In this document: positions 1-6,409 of the stretch, piece by piece
Numbering within the stretch: position 1 is the stretch's first letter
How the letters are laid out: every line of letters starts with the position of its first letter
Assembly (NCBI GenBank): GCA_016789785.1
Contig: JAEUQE010000132.1
Span: 1-22,965 of the forward strand
Source of the DNA: Bryobacterales bacterium
Lineage (GTDB): Bacteria > Acidobacteriota > Terriglobia > Bryobacterales > Bryobacteraceae
Length of the DNA: 22,965 bases
Direction of reading: 5' to 3'
Translations under genes and position numbers: made by a program
Notes under the pieces: generated by a model
Databases searched by the model: none
What the model was told of the DNA's origin: nothing
What the model saw: the letters and a program-made list of their open reading frames with translations, nothing else

Positions 1-140
1 CCCAGCCTTGCCTGCCGGAAAAGCAACGCTCCAGGGGATGACATTCGGATTAGAATCGCGATGGTCCCGAGTAGCGGCCACAGGACAGCAAGCGCACAAC
101 CGGCGATCAGGATATCCATTGCGCGCTTCAGTGATTTCAT
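1..140 (-). CDS. Bacterial sugar transferase (initiating phosphoglycosyltransferase), N-terminal fragment cut by window edge
   Basis: Only the first 46 codons lie in the window, reading leftward from an ATG at 140-138. They give MKSLKRAMDILIAGCALAVL, a hydrophobic stretch, then SSPG and FRQARLG. This is the start of the bacterial sugar transferase family (WcaJ/WbaP/PglC type): a KR..D motif before one membrane-embedded hydrophobic segment, then SPG..FRQ.R.G. Family members move a sugar-1-phosphate from a nucleotide sugar to undecaprenyl phosphate at the inner membrane, the first step of polysaccharide assembly. The start codon overlaps the stop of the GT4 gene by one base (TGATG), so the two are probably translationally coupled and this is the last visible gene of the exopolysaccharide operon. 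The catalytic region lies outside the window, so substrate cannot be judged. Confidence 0.8.
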   Translation of the reverse strand, partial: MKSLKRAMDILIAGCALAVLWPLLGTIAILIRMSSPGALLFRQARL

Positions 141-1312
141 CAACGCATTGTCCCCCTTTCCGCGACCCGTACGAACTCCTTCAACAGTGGGTTTCCCGGC
201 ACGCGCTGGCTTAAGGTCTTCATGTAGAGTTCCTCCCAAAGACTGGTGACGACGCCGATTGCGTAGTATTGTTCAACGCGCTCACGGGCTGCCCGACCCA
301 ATGCGAGCCGGTCCCGCGGGTTCATCGTAAGCACCCTCCTCATTGCGTCGGACAGGGCGGACGGATCTCCAGAAGGAACAAGTAGGCCTGTCTTTCCATC
401 CACGATGACTTCTCCAATCCCGCCCACATCCGTCGCCACCGCGGGGAGTTCGGCGGCGGATGCTTCGAGGAGGGCCATGGGCGTGCCTTCCCAGGAAGAG
501 GACATCACGAATGCGTCGGCAGCCTGGAGCAGCCGCGGCACATCACCACGGGTGCCCAAAAAACGTACTTGATGCTCGATACCTAGGCCCAGGGCAAGCG
601 AGCGTAGTTCCGCCTCGAGGTGCCCGGTCCCCGCGATCGCCAATCGAGCACTTACTCCCTGTTGACGAAGCCGTGCGTGTGCTCGAAACATGGTGGGATA
701 GTCCTTGGGCTCCCTTAGGTTTCCGACGGCCAACCAGACGAAATCCTCGGTCCAACCCTCCTCCATCCGTGCTTTCGCCCGAACATCGGGGGAGCGGCGA
801 TACAGGTGCAGGTCAAGACCGTTTGGAATCCACAGTCCTCGTCCTTGCTTGATCAATCCGTCATGGAAATAGCGATGGAGGCCGCGCTGGCTCACGTTCG
901 TGGTGACATCTGAAAGCCAGTCCGTGGCGCGGTAGGCGAGGTCGCGCCATGTCCCACCCTCATGAATGCTGTGAGCCGTGGAGACCACTACCGGAACCGC
1001 TGTGAAGAGCCTTGCGATTCGACCCAAAAGATTGGCGTGCACCATATGGCAATGCAGCACGTGAGGCCTGAACCTTCGCAGTAGTGATCTCAGGCGGAGA
1101 AGACCGCGAGGATCTGGGATCCCAGGGCGCATTCCAAGGCTGTTGACCACGATGCCATCGCCCTCCAGTTCGGTAGCATAAGCGCGAGGCGGAATCATGG
1201 ACACAACACCAACCTGCCAGCCGCGCTGCCGGAGTGACCTGGCAAGCAAGGCAACCTGAGCTTCTGCTCCACCAATTGCAAGCCCGGTCGTCAATAGCAG
1301 GATGCTAGGCAT
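140..1312 (-). CDS. Glycosyltransferase family 4 (GT-B fold)
   Basis: A complete 390-residue retaining GT-B glycosyltransferase. The N-terminal Rossmann-like half opens with a glycine-rich TTGLAIGGAEAQVALLAR loop and carries HVLHCHMVHAN. The C-terminal half has FVWLAVGNLREPKDY, VRFLGTRGDVPRLL and the family-defining donor-site segment SSSWEGTPMALLEASA (E-x7-E) followed by LPAVATDVGGIGEVI. Such enzymes add a sugar from a nucleotide donor to a growing lipid-linked glycan on the cytoplasmic side of the membrane. The start overlaps the 3' end of the upstream membrane-protein gene by 8 nt and the stop overlaps the sugar transferase start, so it sits inside a tightly packed polysaccharide operon. 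Donor and acceptor cannot be inferred from sequence. Confidence 0.93.
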   Translation of the reverse strand: MPSILLLTTGLAIGGAEAQVALLARSLRQRGWQVGVVSMIPPRAYATELEGDGIVVNSLGMRPGIPDPRGLLRLRSLLRRFRPHVLHCHMVHANLLGRIARLFTAVPVVVSTAHSIHEGGTWRDLAYRATDWLSDVTTNVSQRGLHRYFHDGLIKQGRGLWIPNGLDLHLYRRSPDVRAKARMEEGWTEDFVWLAVGNLREPKDYPTMFRAHARLRQQGVSARLAIAGTGHLEAELRSLALGLGIEHQVRFLGTRGDVPRLLQAADAFVMSSSWEGTPMALLEASAAELPAVATDVGGIGEVIVDGKTGLLVPSGDPSALSDAMRRVLTMNPRDRLALGRAARERVEQYYAIGVVTSLWEELYMKTLSQRVPGNPLLKEFVRVAERGTMR

Positions 1313-2564
1313 AGGCGGTTCCGTATCTCGGCTTGATCACCGGAATGAGCCAGCGGACTGCGCGAGGCTTTCGCGGTAGCGCTGCGCCAAGGCCAAAGAG
1401 TAGCCAAGTGGTTTCGCGGTTTTCCCAACTCAGCGACATGACCGCAACACCCCAGGCAAGCAGTAGAACCACCCAAAGGCGCGGCTCCGTTGCGTACGAT
1501 TTCAGCGCACGGGCGAAGACTGCGCAGAAGGCTCCAGCAAACAGCACGAGGCCGATCAATCCATGCTCTACCAGCACACCGAGATAGGCATTGTGAGCCG
1601 CGAGTTCGCGGCTTCGGCGAGTGCCAACAGCCGCTCCGAACCCGCCAGCGCCGTGGCCCACGAGCGGACTTTCGAGAAAGGCTGAGTATCCTCTCTGCCA
1701 GATGTCGACACGCCCGTTCATGTCCCGGGTGGAGAGTTGCTCAAAGATTGTGGAAAGGCGGTGAACCGAAGCCTCGCTCCACATGTATGTCACCACGACA
1801 CTGGTAAGCCCGCCGATCAGAACCAGTCTCACTAGTGATCGTCTTGAGAAGCGGGCAACTGTTGCCAGAACGAATGTCAAACAAATTCCCAGTGTTACCA
1901 GCCCGGCCCGAGATGCCGTCAGCAGAACACAGATGACCGCTGCCGGGACGAAGAGCCTGTTGATCCATCGCAGCCCGCAGCCCTTGAGTTCGAGGTGCCA
2001 CGCCATCGGTATTGCCAGTGCGAGCGTGACTGCAAGATCGTTGGGATCAAAACCAGGTGCGGTGTATCTCCAATCTCCGGTGTGCACCTCCCTGCTGAAA
2101 TTCCACAAGAGACCCGCCACCCCAGCCAGACAACCACAAATGTAGGCCTGCAGTAGTTGTAGATAGTTCGATTCCCTGTCACAGCTCTGATGGATGACCC
2201 ATGCGACGAAGAATAACTGTAGATAGGAGGTGGCCCTTCGGAGCCCCCGCTCGGCTTCGGGTGTCCAGAGAACGTTGATTGCCGCCCATGCGACGAACAG
2301 CAACAGAAACCAATGAGCAGCTCTTAGGGGTTTCGCCTTGCGGCTTCTCCACAGAAGAATCACCCACACGACGGCTGTTGAGACCGAGAGCACGCGGCTG
2401 GCTTGAACCTCGAAGGGCAGCAGGATCATGTCGCCCCACGGAATGCACATCGTCATCATCCAGACCAAGGAGAACGCCACCGACCGCCACCGTTGATCCC
2501 GCATTTTCGGGGGTGCGAGAGCGCTGGGATATGTGGAGCCTGTGTATTCAGTATTAATGGGCAT
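1305..2564 (-). CDS. O-antigen ligase / polysaccharide polymerase-type membrane protein (Wzy/WaaL superfamily)
   Basis: About 419 residues with many hydrophobic segments, which fits the 10-12 membrane helices of the family. The periplasmic-loop signature is present near residues 305-345: VGHGAGGFGAA, then AHNAYLGVLVEHGLIGLV, matching the HN-x-YL...E-x-GL-I-G core of the Wzy_C/O-antigen ligase domain. Members polymerise or transfer lipid-linked glycan units on the periplasmic face. Next to a Wza/Wzc pair, polymerase is the likelier role, but ligase and polymerase cannot be told apart by sequence alone. I place the start at the ATG at 2564-2562. A longer form starts at 2582, but its first codons contain a strong AGGAGG ribosome binding site at proper distance from the second ATG. 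The 3' end overlaps the GT4 gene by 8 nt. Confidence 0.88.
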   Translation of the reverse strand: MPINTEYTGSTYPSALAPPKMRDQRWRSVAFSLVWMMTMCIPWGDMILLPFEVQASRVLSVSTAVVWVILLWRSRKAKPLRAAHWFLLLFVAWAAINVLWTPEAERGLRRATSYLQLFFVAWVIHQSCDRESNYLQLLQAYICGCLAGVAGLLWNFSREVHTGDWRYTAPGFDPNDLAVTLALAIPMAWHLELKGCGLRWINRLFVPAAVICVLLTASRAGLVTLGICLTFVLATVARFSRRSLVRLVLIGGLTSVVVTYMWSEASVHRLSTIFEQLSTRDMNGRVDIWQRGYSAFLESPLVGHGAGGFGAAVGTRRSRELAAHNAYLGVLVEHGLIGLVLFAGAFCAVFARALKSYATEPRLWVVLLLAWGVAVMSLSWENRETTWLLFGLGAALPRKPRAVRWLIPVIKPRYGTAYA

Positions 2565-2626
2565 CGGGAACCCTCCTCTCATCGGCTTGGCGGCGTGCGA
2601 AGCCGCAACTCTTTTTCGACCGGACG

Positions 2627-4825
2627 CTATGCCTTGGCATTGGGCCGATAGTACTTGCCGTAGTGACTGTAGTAGTAGTAACTGTCGCTGAGTTCCTGGT
2701 GGACCTGATTGAGCACCAGTCCCATTACGTTCGCTCTCAATCGCGCAAGGGTGGCCAGCACAGCTCCAACGGCTTTGCGGCTTGTCTCACCCGCACGTGT
2801 CACGACGACGACTCCGTCCACCGCAGTGGCCATCTGCAAAGGTTCTGCGAAGCCAAGCAGGGGTGGGGCGTCCAAGACCACCAGGTCGTACTCCTTGCCT
2901 GCCTCATCGAGCAATTCCATGAGTCCCCGGCCGATAAGGTCGGCAGCCCGGCGCGAGGGTGGTCCGGCTGGAAGTACGTCGAGATCGGGGAGGCCATCGG
3001 GCTTAACCAACGCGTCCCGCCAGGGCATTTCGCTCACCAGTACATTCGAGAGCCCGACATTGCTGGAAAGCCCAAACCGTTTATGCACACTGGGGCGCCG
3101 CAGATCGCCGTCAATGAGAAGGGTCCGGTGATGCTGCTCTGCGTGCGTGGCAGCCAAGTGTGCCGCGATGGTCGACTTGCCCTCTCCTGGGGAAGCGCTT
3201 GTCACCAGCAGAGACCGGAGCCGGCGGTCGAAGTCGCTCAGCAGGATTGAGTTCCGCAAGGTACGAATCGCCTCCGCGTATCCGTTCACCGGGTCGTTAC
3301 CTTCCGACAGGGCGATCAATGCGGTTCCTGTACCGCTCTGAGCGACAGGACCAAGCCGGCTTTTCCAGTTCTTCACAACCGGGAGCGTGCCAATCACTTC
3401 CGTCTTCAACGTACGAGCCACGTGCTCAGGATCACGAATGGTGTTGTCGAGCGCGTCGCTGACAACGGCCGCACCGAGTCCAAGCAGGGTGGCGAAGACG
3501 AATGCCAAGGCGATATTGAGCTTCACATTGGGGAACACCGGTTTTATCGCGGGACGGGCGAGATCCGCGATGCGGATGGCCGAATTCTGGAAACTGGCAT
3601 TGATCCCCGCCTCCTTGATCTTGCGCACCAGTTCTTCGTAGAGCTTCTTGTCTGCTTCGGCCTCCCGTTTCAATGCCTGATACTCGAAGGAGCGCGCGTT
3701 GAGCCGGTCAAAGTCCGCCTTGGTTTCTTGGAGTGCCTTCTGCAGCATTCCTTCTCTGTTGACCGATTCGTTGTATTCGATTTCCACCCGCTGGACAATG
3801 TTCTGTCTCGTCTTGTCGAGAAGGCGTTGGACTTCCGCGAGATGCGCCGCCGCTTTGCGATGCTCGGGGTGGGCGGCGCCGTAGTGAGCCTTGATCTCGC
3901 TAAAGCGTTCTTGTGCTTCATTGAGTTTTTCCGTCAGGCGCCGCAGCGGTTCTCCCTGTCCAGAGACCTGCGCGGCTTCCAATGAGCCGTTGCGAACGGA
4001 CTGGAACGCAGCTTCTTTTCGTACGCGATCGGACTGAGCGTTCGTGTATTCCGAGTTCAACTGAATCAGGCGCGCGGAGAGGATGTTGGTCTTCTCCTCG
4101 GGATTGATCACGTTTAGTTCGCGTTCGAACTGAATGAGAGCCGCGCTGGACTGCTCCATTTTGGCACGCAGCTCTTCCAACTGTTTCTCCATAAACGTGG
4201 TAAGGCTTGCCGAGGATCGATACCGGATGTTGTAGGTGTGCTCGAGGTAGGACTGGGCGATGGCGTTGGAGACATCAGCCGCGAGTTGGGGGTCCGGAGA
4301 ACGATAGCTGATCAGCAGCAGGTAGGTACTGGTGGGGCGATTCACCTTGAGTTTGCGCAGGAAAACCGGAGCCTGGCCCGAGGCCGCCGCCGCACCCTGC
4401 TCATCATCGAGTTGTCCTTCATGTCTGAGTAGCTGGTACTTCTGAGCGACAGGACGAAGGACGCTGTCGGACTGGATCAGCTTGACTTGCGTAGCCAGAA
4501 ACTGATCGGAATCGTTGATCATGTTCGAACGGGTGGATTCCTGGCCTACGACTCCATTCGGTGTTTGGCGATCAATGTCGACAGTAGCGGTGGATTCGTA
4601 GATGGGAGTGATACGAGTGGAGATGACCGCCGTGGCCAGAACGGATGCCGTCACAAATGTCAAGATCTTCCACCGGTGCCTGCGAAACACCCACAGATAA
4701 TGGGAGAGAGGAGTGCCGTCCTCCTCCATCTCGGGTTCCAGCATAGCGGTGGGAGCCGAGTAGGGGGCGATCCGGTAAGACTCCGGCATGGTCATCAGTT
4801 CCCGGTCGTTCTTGTCCAATGCCAT
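2627..4825 (-). CDS. Wzc/GumC-type polysaccharide co-polymerase fused to bacterial tyrosine autokinase
   Basis: A 732-residue inner-membrane protein. An N-terminal Wzz-type chain-length domain begins at membrane helix 1 (about 54-70). A long periplasmic coiled coil follows (about 205-400), then helix 2 (about 438-456). The cytoplasmic BY-kinase domain has Walker A TSASPGEGKST (about 543-552), Walker A' LLIDGDLRRP (569-578) and Walker B LVVLDAPP (648-655). The tail carries a Tyr cluster, SYYYYSHYGKYY (seven Tyr), the usual autophosphorylation site. It regulates polymer length and export by cycles of autophosphorylation, paired with the outer-membrane Wza protein encoded just upstream. The start chosen is the ATG at 4825, with AAGAAGGA about nine nucleotides before it; a TTG three codons earlier is also open but sits too close to that site. 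The one-piece architecture is normal for proteobacterial and acidobacterial types. Confidence 0.95.
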   Translation of the reverse strand: MALDKNDRELMTMPESYRIAPYSAPTAMLEPEMEEDGTPLSHYLWVFRRHRWKILTFVTASVLATAVISTRITPIYESTATVDIDRQTPNGVVGQESTRSNMINDSDQFLATQVKLIQSDSVLRPVAQKYQLLRHEGQLDDEQGAAAASGQAPVFLRKLKVNRPTSTYLLLISYRSPDPQLAADVSNAIAQSYLEHTYNIRYRSSASLTTFMEKQLEELRAKMEQSSAALIQFERELNVINPEEKTNILSARLIQLNSEYTNAQSDRVRKEAAFQSVRNGSLEAAQVSGQGEPLRRLTEKLNEAQERFSEIKAHYGAAHPEHRKAAAHLAEVQRLLDKTRQNIVQRVEIEYNESVNREGMLQKALQETKADFDRLNARSFEYQALKREAEADKKLYEELVRKIKEAGINASFQNSAIRIADLARPAIKPVFPNVKLNIALAFVFATLLGLGAAVVSDALDNTIRDPEHVARTLKTEVIGTLPVVKNWKSRLGPVAQSGTGTALIALSEGNDPVNGYAEAIRTLRNSILLSDFDRRLRSLLVTSASPGEGKSTIAAHLAATHAEQHHRTLLIDGDLRRPSVHKRFGLSSNVGLSNVLVSEMPWRDALVKPDGLPDLDVLPAGPPSRRAADLIGRGLMELLDEAGKEYDLVVLDAPPLLGFAEPLQMATAVDGVVVVTRAGETSRKAVGAVLATLARLRANVMGLVLNQVHQELSDSYYYYSHYGKYYRPNAKA

Positions 4826-4904
4826 CTGATGCAATCCTTCTTGTAGGGGAATTCGTTCATCGATCTGGGTAAGGAACGGTTGCTTGCACGCCGCCTTCGC
4901 GTAC

Positions 4905-5843
4905 TTACCGCCGCCAGATAATCATCCCGCTCGCGGTGGACGAGCCGAAGCCAGCAATGCGTTCCAATGTGGTGACAGTAAGGCGCTTTCCCTTGTTATC
5001 CGGGACATACAGGATGTCATTGACCTCGAGAGGAATGTCCGGCGCCTTGCGTTCAATGATCTTCTGCAACTCGATGGGTATCTCGTGCTTGGCGGTGGAG
5101 TTCGGCTGCTGGCGATAGATGTAGGCTTGTTTGGCAGCGAACGGAAGAAGCCCCTCCGTGAGCGCGAGCAGCTTGAGCAAACTCGTGCCGGAGGCATCCT
5201 GGACAGGAAACGCGCCGGACTTTCGGACGTTGCCAACCACGTAGATCTTGCCGACTTCCGGTACCCGAATCTGTTCTCCGCCGTGAAGTCTGATGTTCAT
5301 TTCGGCGTCGGCATCGTTGATCAACGCGCGTATCGGGATTCTCTGGATGATCGTAGCCGGTGCACCATCCGGACCTGGCTGACTGCGGCTGACGACGATT
5401 TCCGGGCCAGCGTCAGGGCTGAGCCCCTCGGCCCGAGTGATCGCGTCGAGAAGTGTGGATGGCCCGACAGCCTGGAATGTGAGAGGTTTTCGTACCGCGC
5501 CGACGACGCTGATCGGGCGGCTGTGGTACTCGGCGATGTTGACCGTGACCACGGGGTCGACCAGAATGCTTTCGGACTGAATCGCCGAAGCGATCGCGAG
5601 TTCCAGGTCCACGGGGAGCAGGCCTTCAGCCCTCAGCTTCTGACGAACCATCGGAAGGCGGATCAATCCGTCGGAACCGACACGAATCGAGCGGCTAAGT
5701 TCGGGCGCGCCGTAGACCGAAACGGAGATCAGATCGTTTGCGCCGATCCGCTGGGCCGGCAAGTTTGCGGAGGTTTCCTGTTGGGGGCCTTGGGCGAAGG
5801 AGATGGTGCAGAACAGGAGGGCAATTGCAGTGCAGCGCTTCAT
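4905..5843 (-). CDS. Polysaccharide export protein, Wza-like (PES + SLBB domains)
   Basis: A 312-residue exported protein. A short signal peptide (MKRCTAIALLFCTISFAQG) has likely type I cleavage after Ala-Gln. There is no clear lipobox, unlike E. coli Wza. The polysaccharide biosynthesis/export domain spans about 30-110 (RIGANDLISVSVYG, DGLIRLPMV, VDPVVTVNI). SLBB-type segments follow: ISVVGAVRKPLTFQAVGPSTLLDAI, then IYVVGNVRKSGAFPV...LLALTEGL, ending with a DIPLEVNDILYVPD strand. It should form the periplasmic/outer-membrane channel that works with the Wzc-like kinase encoded 79 nt downstream. The start is taken as the ATG at 5843, five nucleotides after the stop of the ribbon-helix-helix gene, with AGAGAGGA about ten nucleotides upstream. 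A TTG at 5852 would place the start too near that site. Confidence 0.93.
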   Translation of the reverse strand: MKRCTAIALLFCTISFAQGPQQETSANLPAQRIGANDLISVSVYGAPELSRSIRVGSDGLIRLPMVRQKLRAEGLLPVDLELAIASAIQSESILVDPVVTVNIAEYHSRPISVVGAVRKPLTFQAVGPSTLLDAITRAEGLSPDAGPEIVVSRSQPGPDGAPATIIQRIPIRALINDADAEMNIRLHGGEQIRVPEVGKIYVVGNVRKSGAFPVQDASGTSLLKLLALTEGLLPFAAKQAYIYRQQPNSTAKHEIPIELQKIIERKAPDIPLEVNDILYVPDNKGKRLTVTTLERIAGFGSSTASGMIIWRR

Positions 5844-5848
5844 GTTCC

Positions 5849-6178
5849 TCAAATCCTCTCTGACCTTGATGGCTCAGCGTTTTCGTAGGCGTTCGCCGTT
5901 TCCGGTACGGAGGCTGCCCGAAGTGCCTGCATCAGCTTCATCATTTCTTCGATCCGAGACTCGAGTTCGCTGATCCTGCGATCATTGACAGCCCTGGCGT
6001 TGGACGAAGAGCTTGATTCGCCGGTGCTGAGTTCCGCCACCGTGCGCATGACAGCGGCACGAGCGAAATCAGAAAGGCTTCGCGCATCGTTGAGTGAGCT
6101 ACTCGCCTTCAGCTTTTCGAACTCTTCCTCGCTGAGACGAAAGTTGACCAGTCGGTTTCTTGGTTTGAACACGGGCAT
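5849..6178 (-). CDS. Small ribbon-helix-helix (CopG/Arc-like) protein heading the exopolysaccharide operon
   Basis: A 109-residue protein starting at the ATG at 6178-6176 (MPVFKPRNRLVNFRLSEEEF). The first 45 residues have the ribbon-helix-helix pattern: a basic beta strand (RNRLVNFRLS), helix EEEFEKLKASSSL, then a turn and a second helix SLSDFARAAVMRTV. A Ser-rich linker (about 53-62) leads to a predicted coiled coil (ISELESRIEEMMKLMQALRAA), which could mediate oligomerisation. An upstream in-frame start at 6283 is rejected because it would read through the sigma-54 promoter and a perfect hairpin. It is the first gene of the operon and ends five nucleotides before the export protein start. 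Family members are usually DNA-binding repressors or antitoxins; no toxin gene is nearby. Autoregulation of the exopolysaccharide operon is inference. Confidence 0.75.
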   Translation of the reverse strand: MPVFKPRNRLVNFRLSEEEFEKLKASSSLNDARSLSDFARAAVMRTVAELSTGESSSSSNARAVNDRRISELESRIEEMMKLMQALRAASVPETANAYENAEPSRSERI

Positions 6179-6204
6179 TGCTGTTGGCCTTGTCTTTCTG
6201 GTTC

Positions 6205-6224
6205 GCCGCGATGTTTCTCGCGGC
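6205..6224 (-). promoter_or_regulatory. Perfect hairpin in the exopolysaccharide operon leader
   Basis: A perfect 7-bp inverted repeat (minus strand GCCGCGA, loop GAAACA, TCGCGGC) starts a few bases after the predicted sigma-54 transcription start and ends about 27 nt before the start codon. There is no U-tract, so it is not a normal terminator. It could stabilise the 5' end of the mRNA, bind a protein (for example the ribbon-helix-helix product as DNA operator), or affect early elongation. Presence is seen directly; function is inferred. Confidence 0.5.
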
Positions 6225-6238
6225 TGCTTCCATACGAG

Positions 6239-6255
6239 AGCAATGCACACGCCAA
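6239..6255 (-). promoter_or_regulatory. Sigma-54 (-24/-12) promoter for the exopolysaccharide operon
   Basis: On the minus strand the 17 bases read TTGGCGTGTGCATTGCT. The consensus is YTGGCACGNNNNTTGCW. The invariant GG and GC dinucleotides are present and exactly ten bases apart, both TTGGC and TTGCT are complete, and only two positions of the -24 block differ. The predicted transcription start lies near 6228, giving a leader of about 50 nt before the ribbon-helix-helix start at 6178. Sigma-54 control needs an enhancer-binding activator, which is not encoded in the window. Confidence 0.65.
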
Positions 6256-6350
6256 ACCGGGGCCAAACAGTAAGCAACTGCAATCTATTGAAAACTGAGA
6301 CACAACCTTTTCCTCAGGGAGCGCCCGCGCAATCGAATACACAGCCAGCG

Positions 6351-6387
6351 TTCCGAAATGGGTTTCCTTGTGGAACCGAATTCCGAA
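6351..6387. repeat. Direct heptamer repeat flanking an imperfect inverted repeat, possible activator site
   Basis: TTCCGAA occurs at 6351-6357 and again at 6381-6387, exactly 30 bp apart (about three helical turns). Between them GGTTTCC-TTGT-GGAACC (6361-6377) forms an inverted repeat with one extra base. The block is intergenic and lies roughly 100-130 bp upstream of the -24 element, the usual zone for enhancer-binding-protein sites at sigma-54 promoters. It is also just past the antiporter stop codon, so a transcript-end role is possible. Confidence 0.35.
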
Positions 6388-6409
6388 CTTGCACGCGAAG
6401 TGGTGGACC

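Noticed and set aside
4884..5888. Plus-strand open frame (334 codons) opposite the export protein
   Set aside because: Antisense shadow of a gene with complete PES/SLBB motifs.
6179..6283. Longer N-terminus for the ribbon-helix-helix protein (start at 6283)
   Set aside because: It would translate through the sigma-54 promoter and leader hairpin, and the added residues show no family character.
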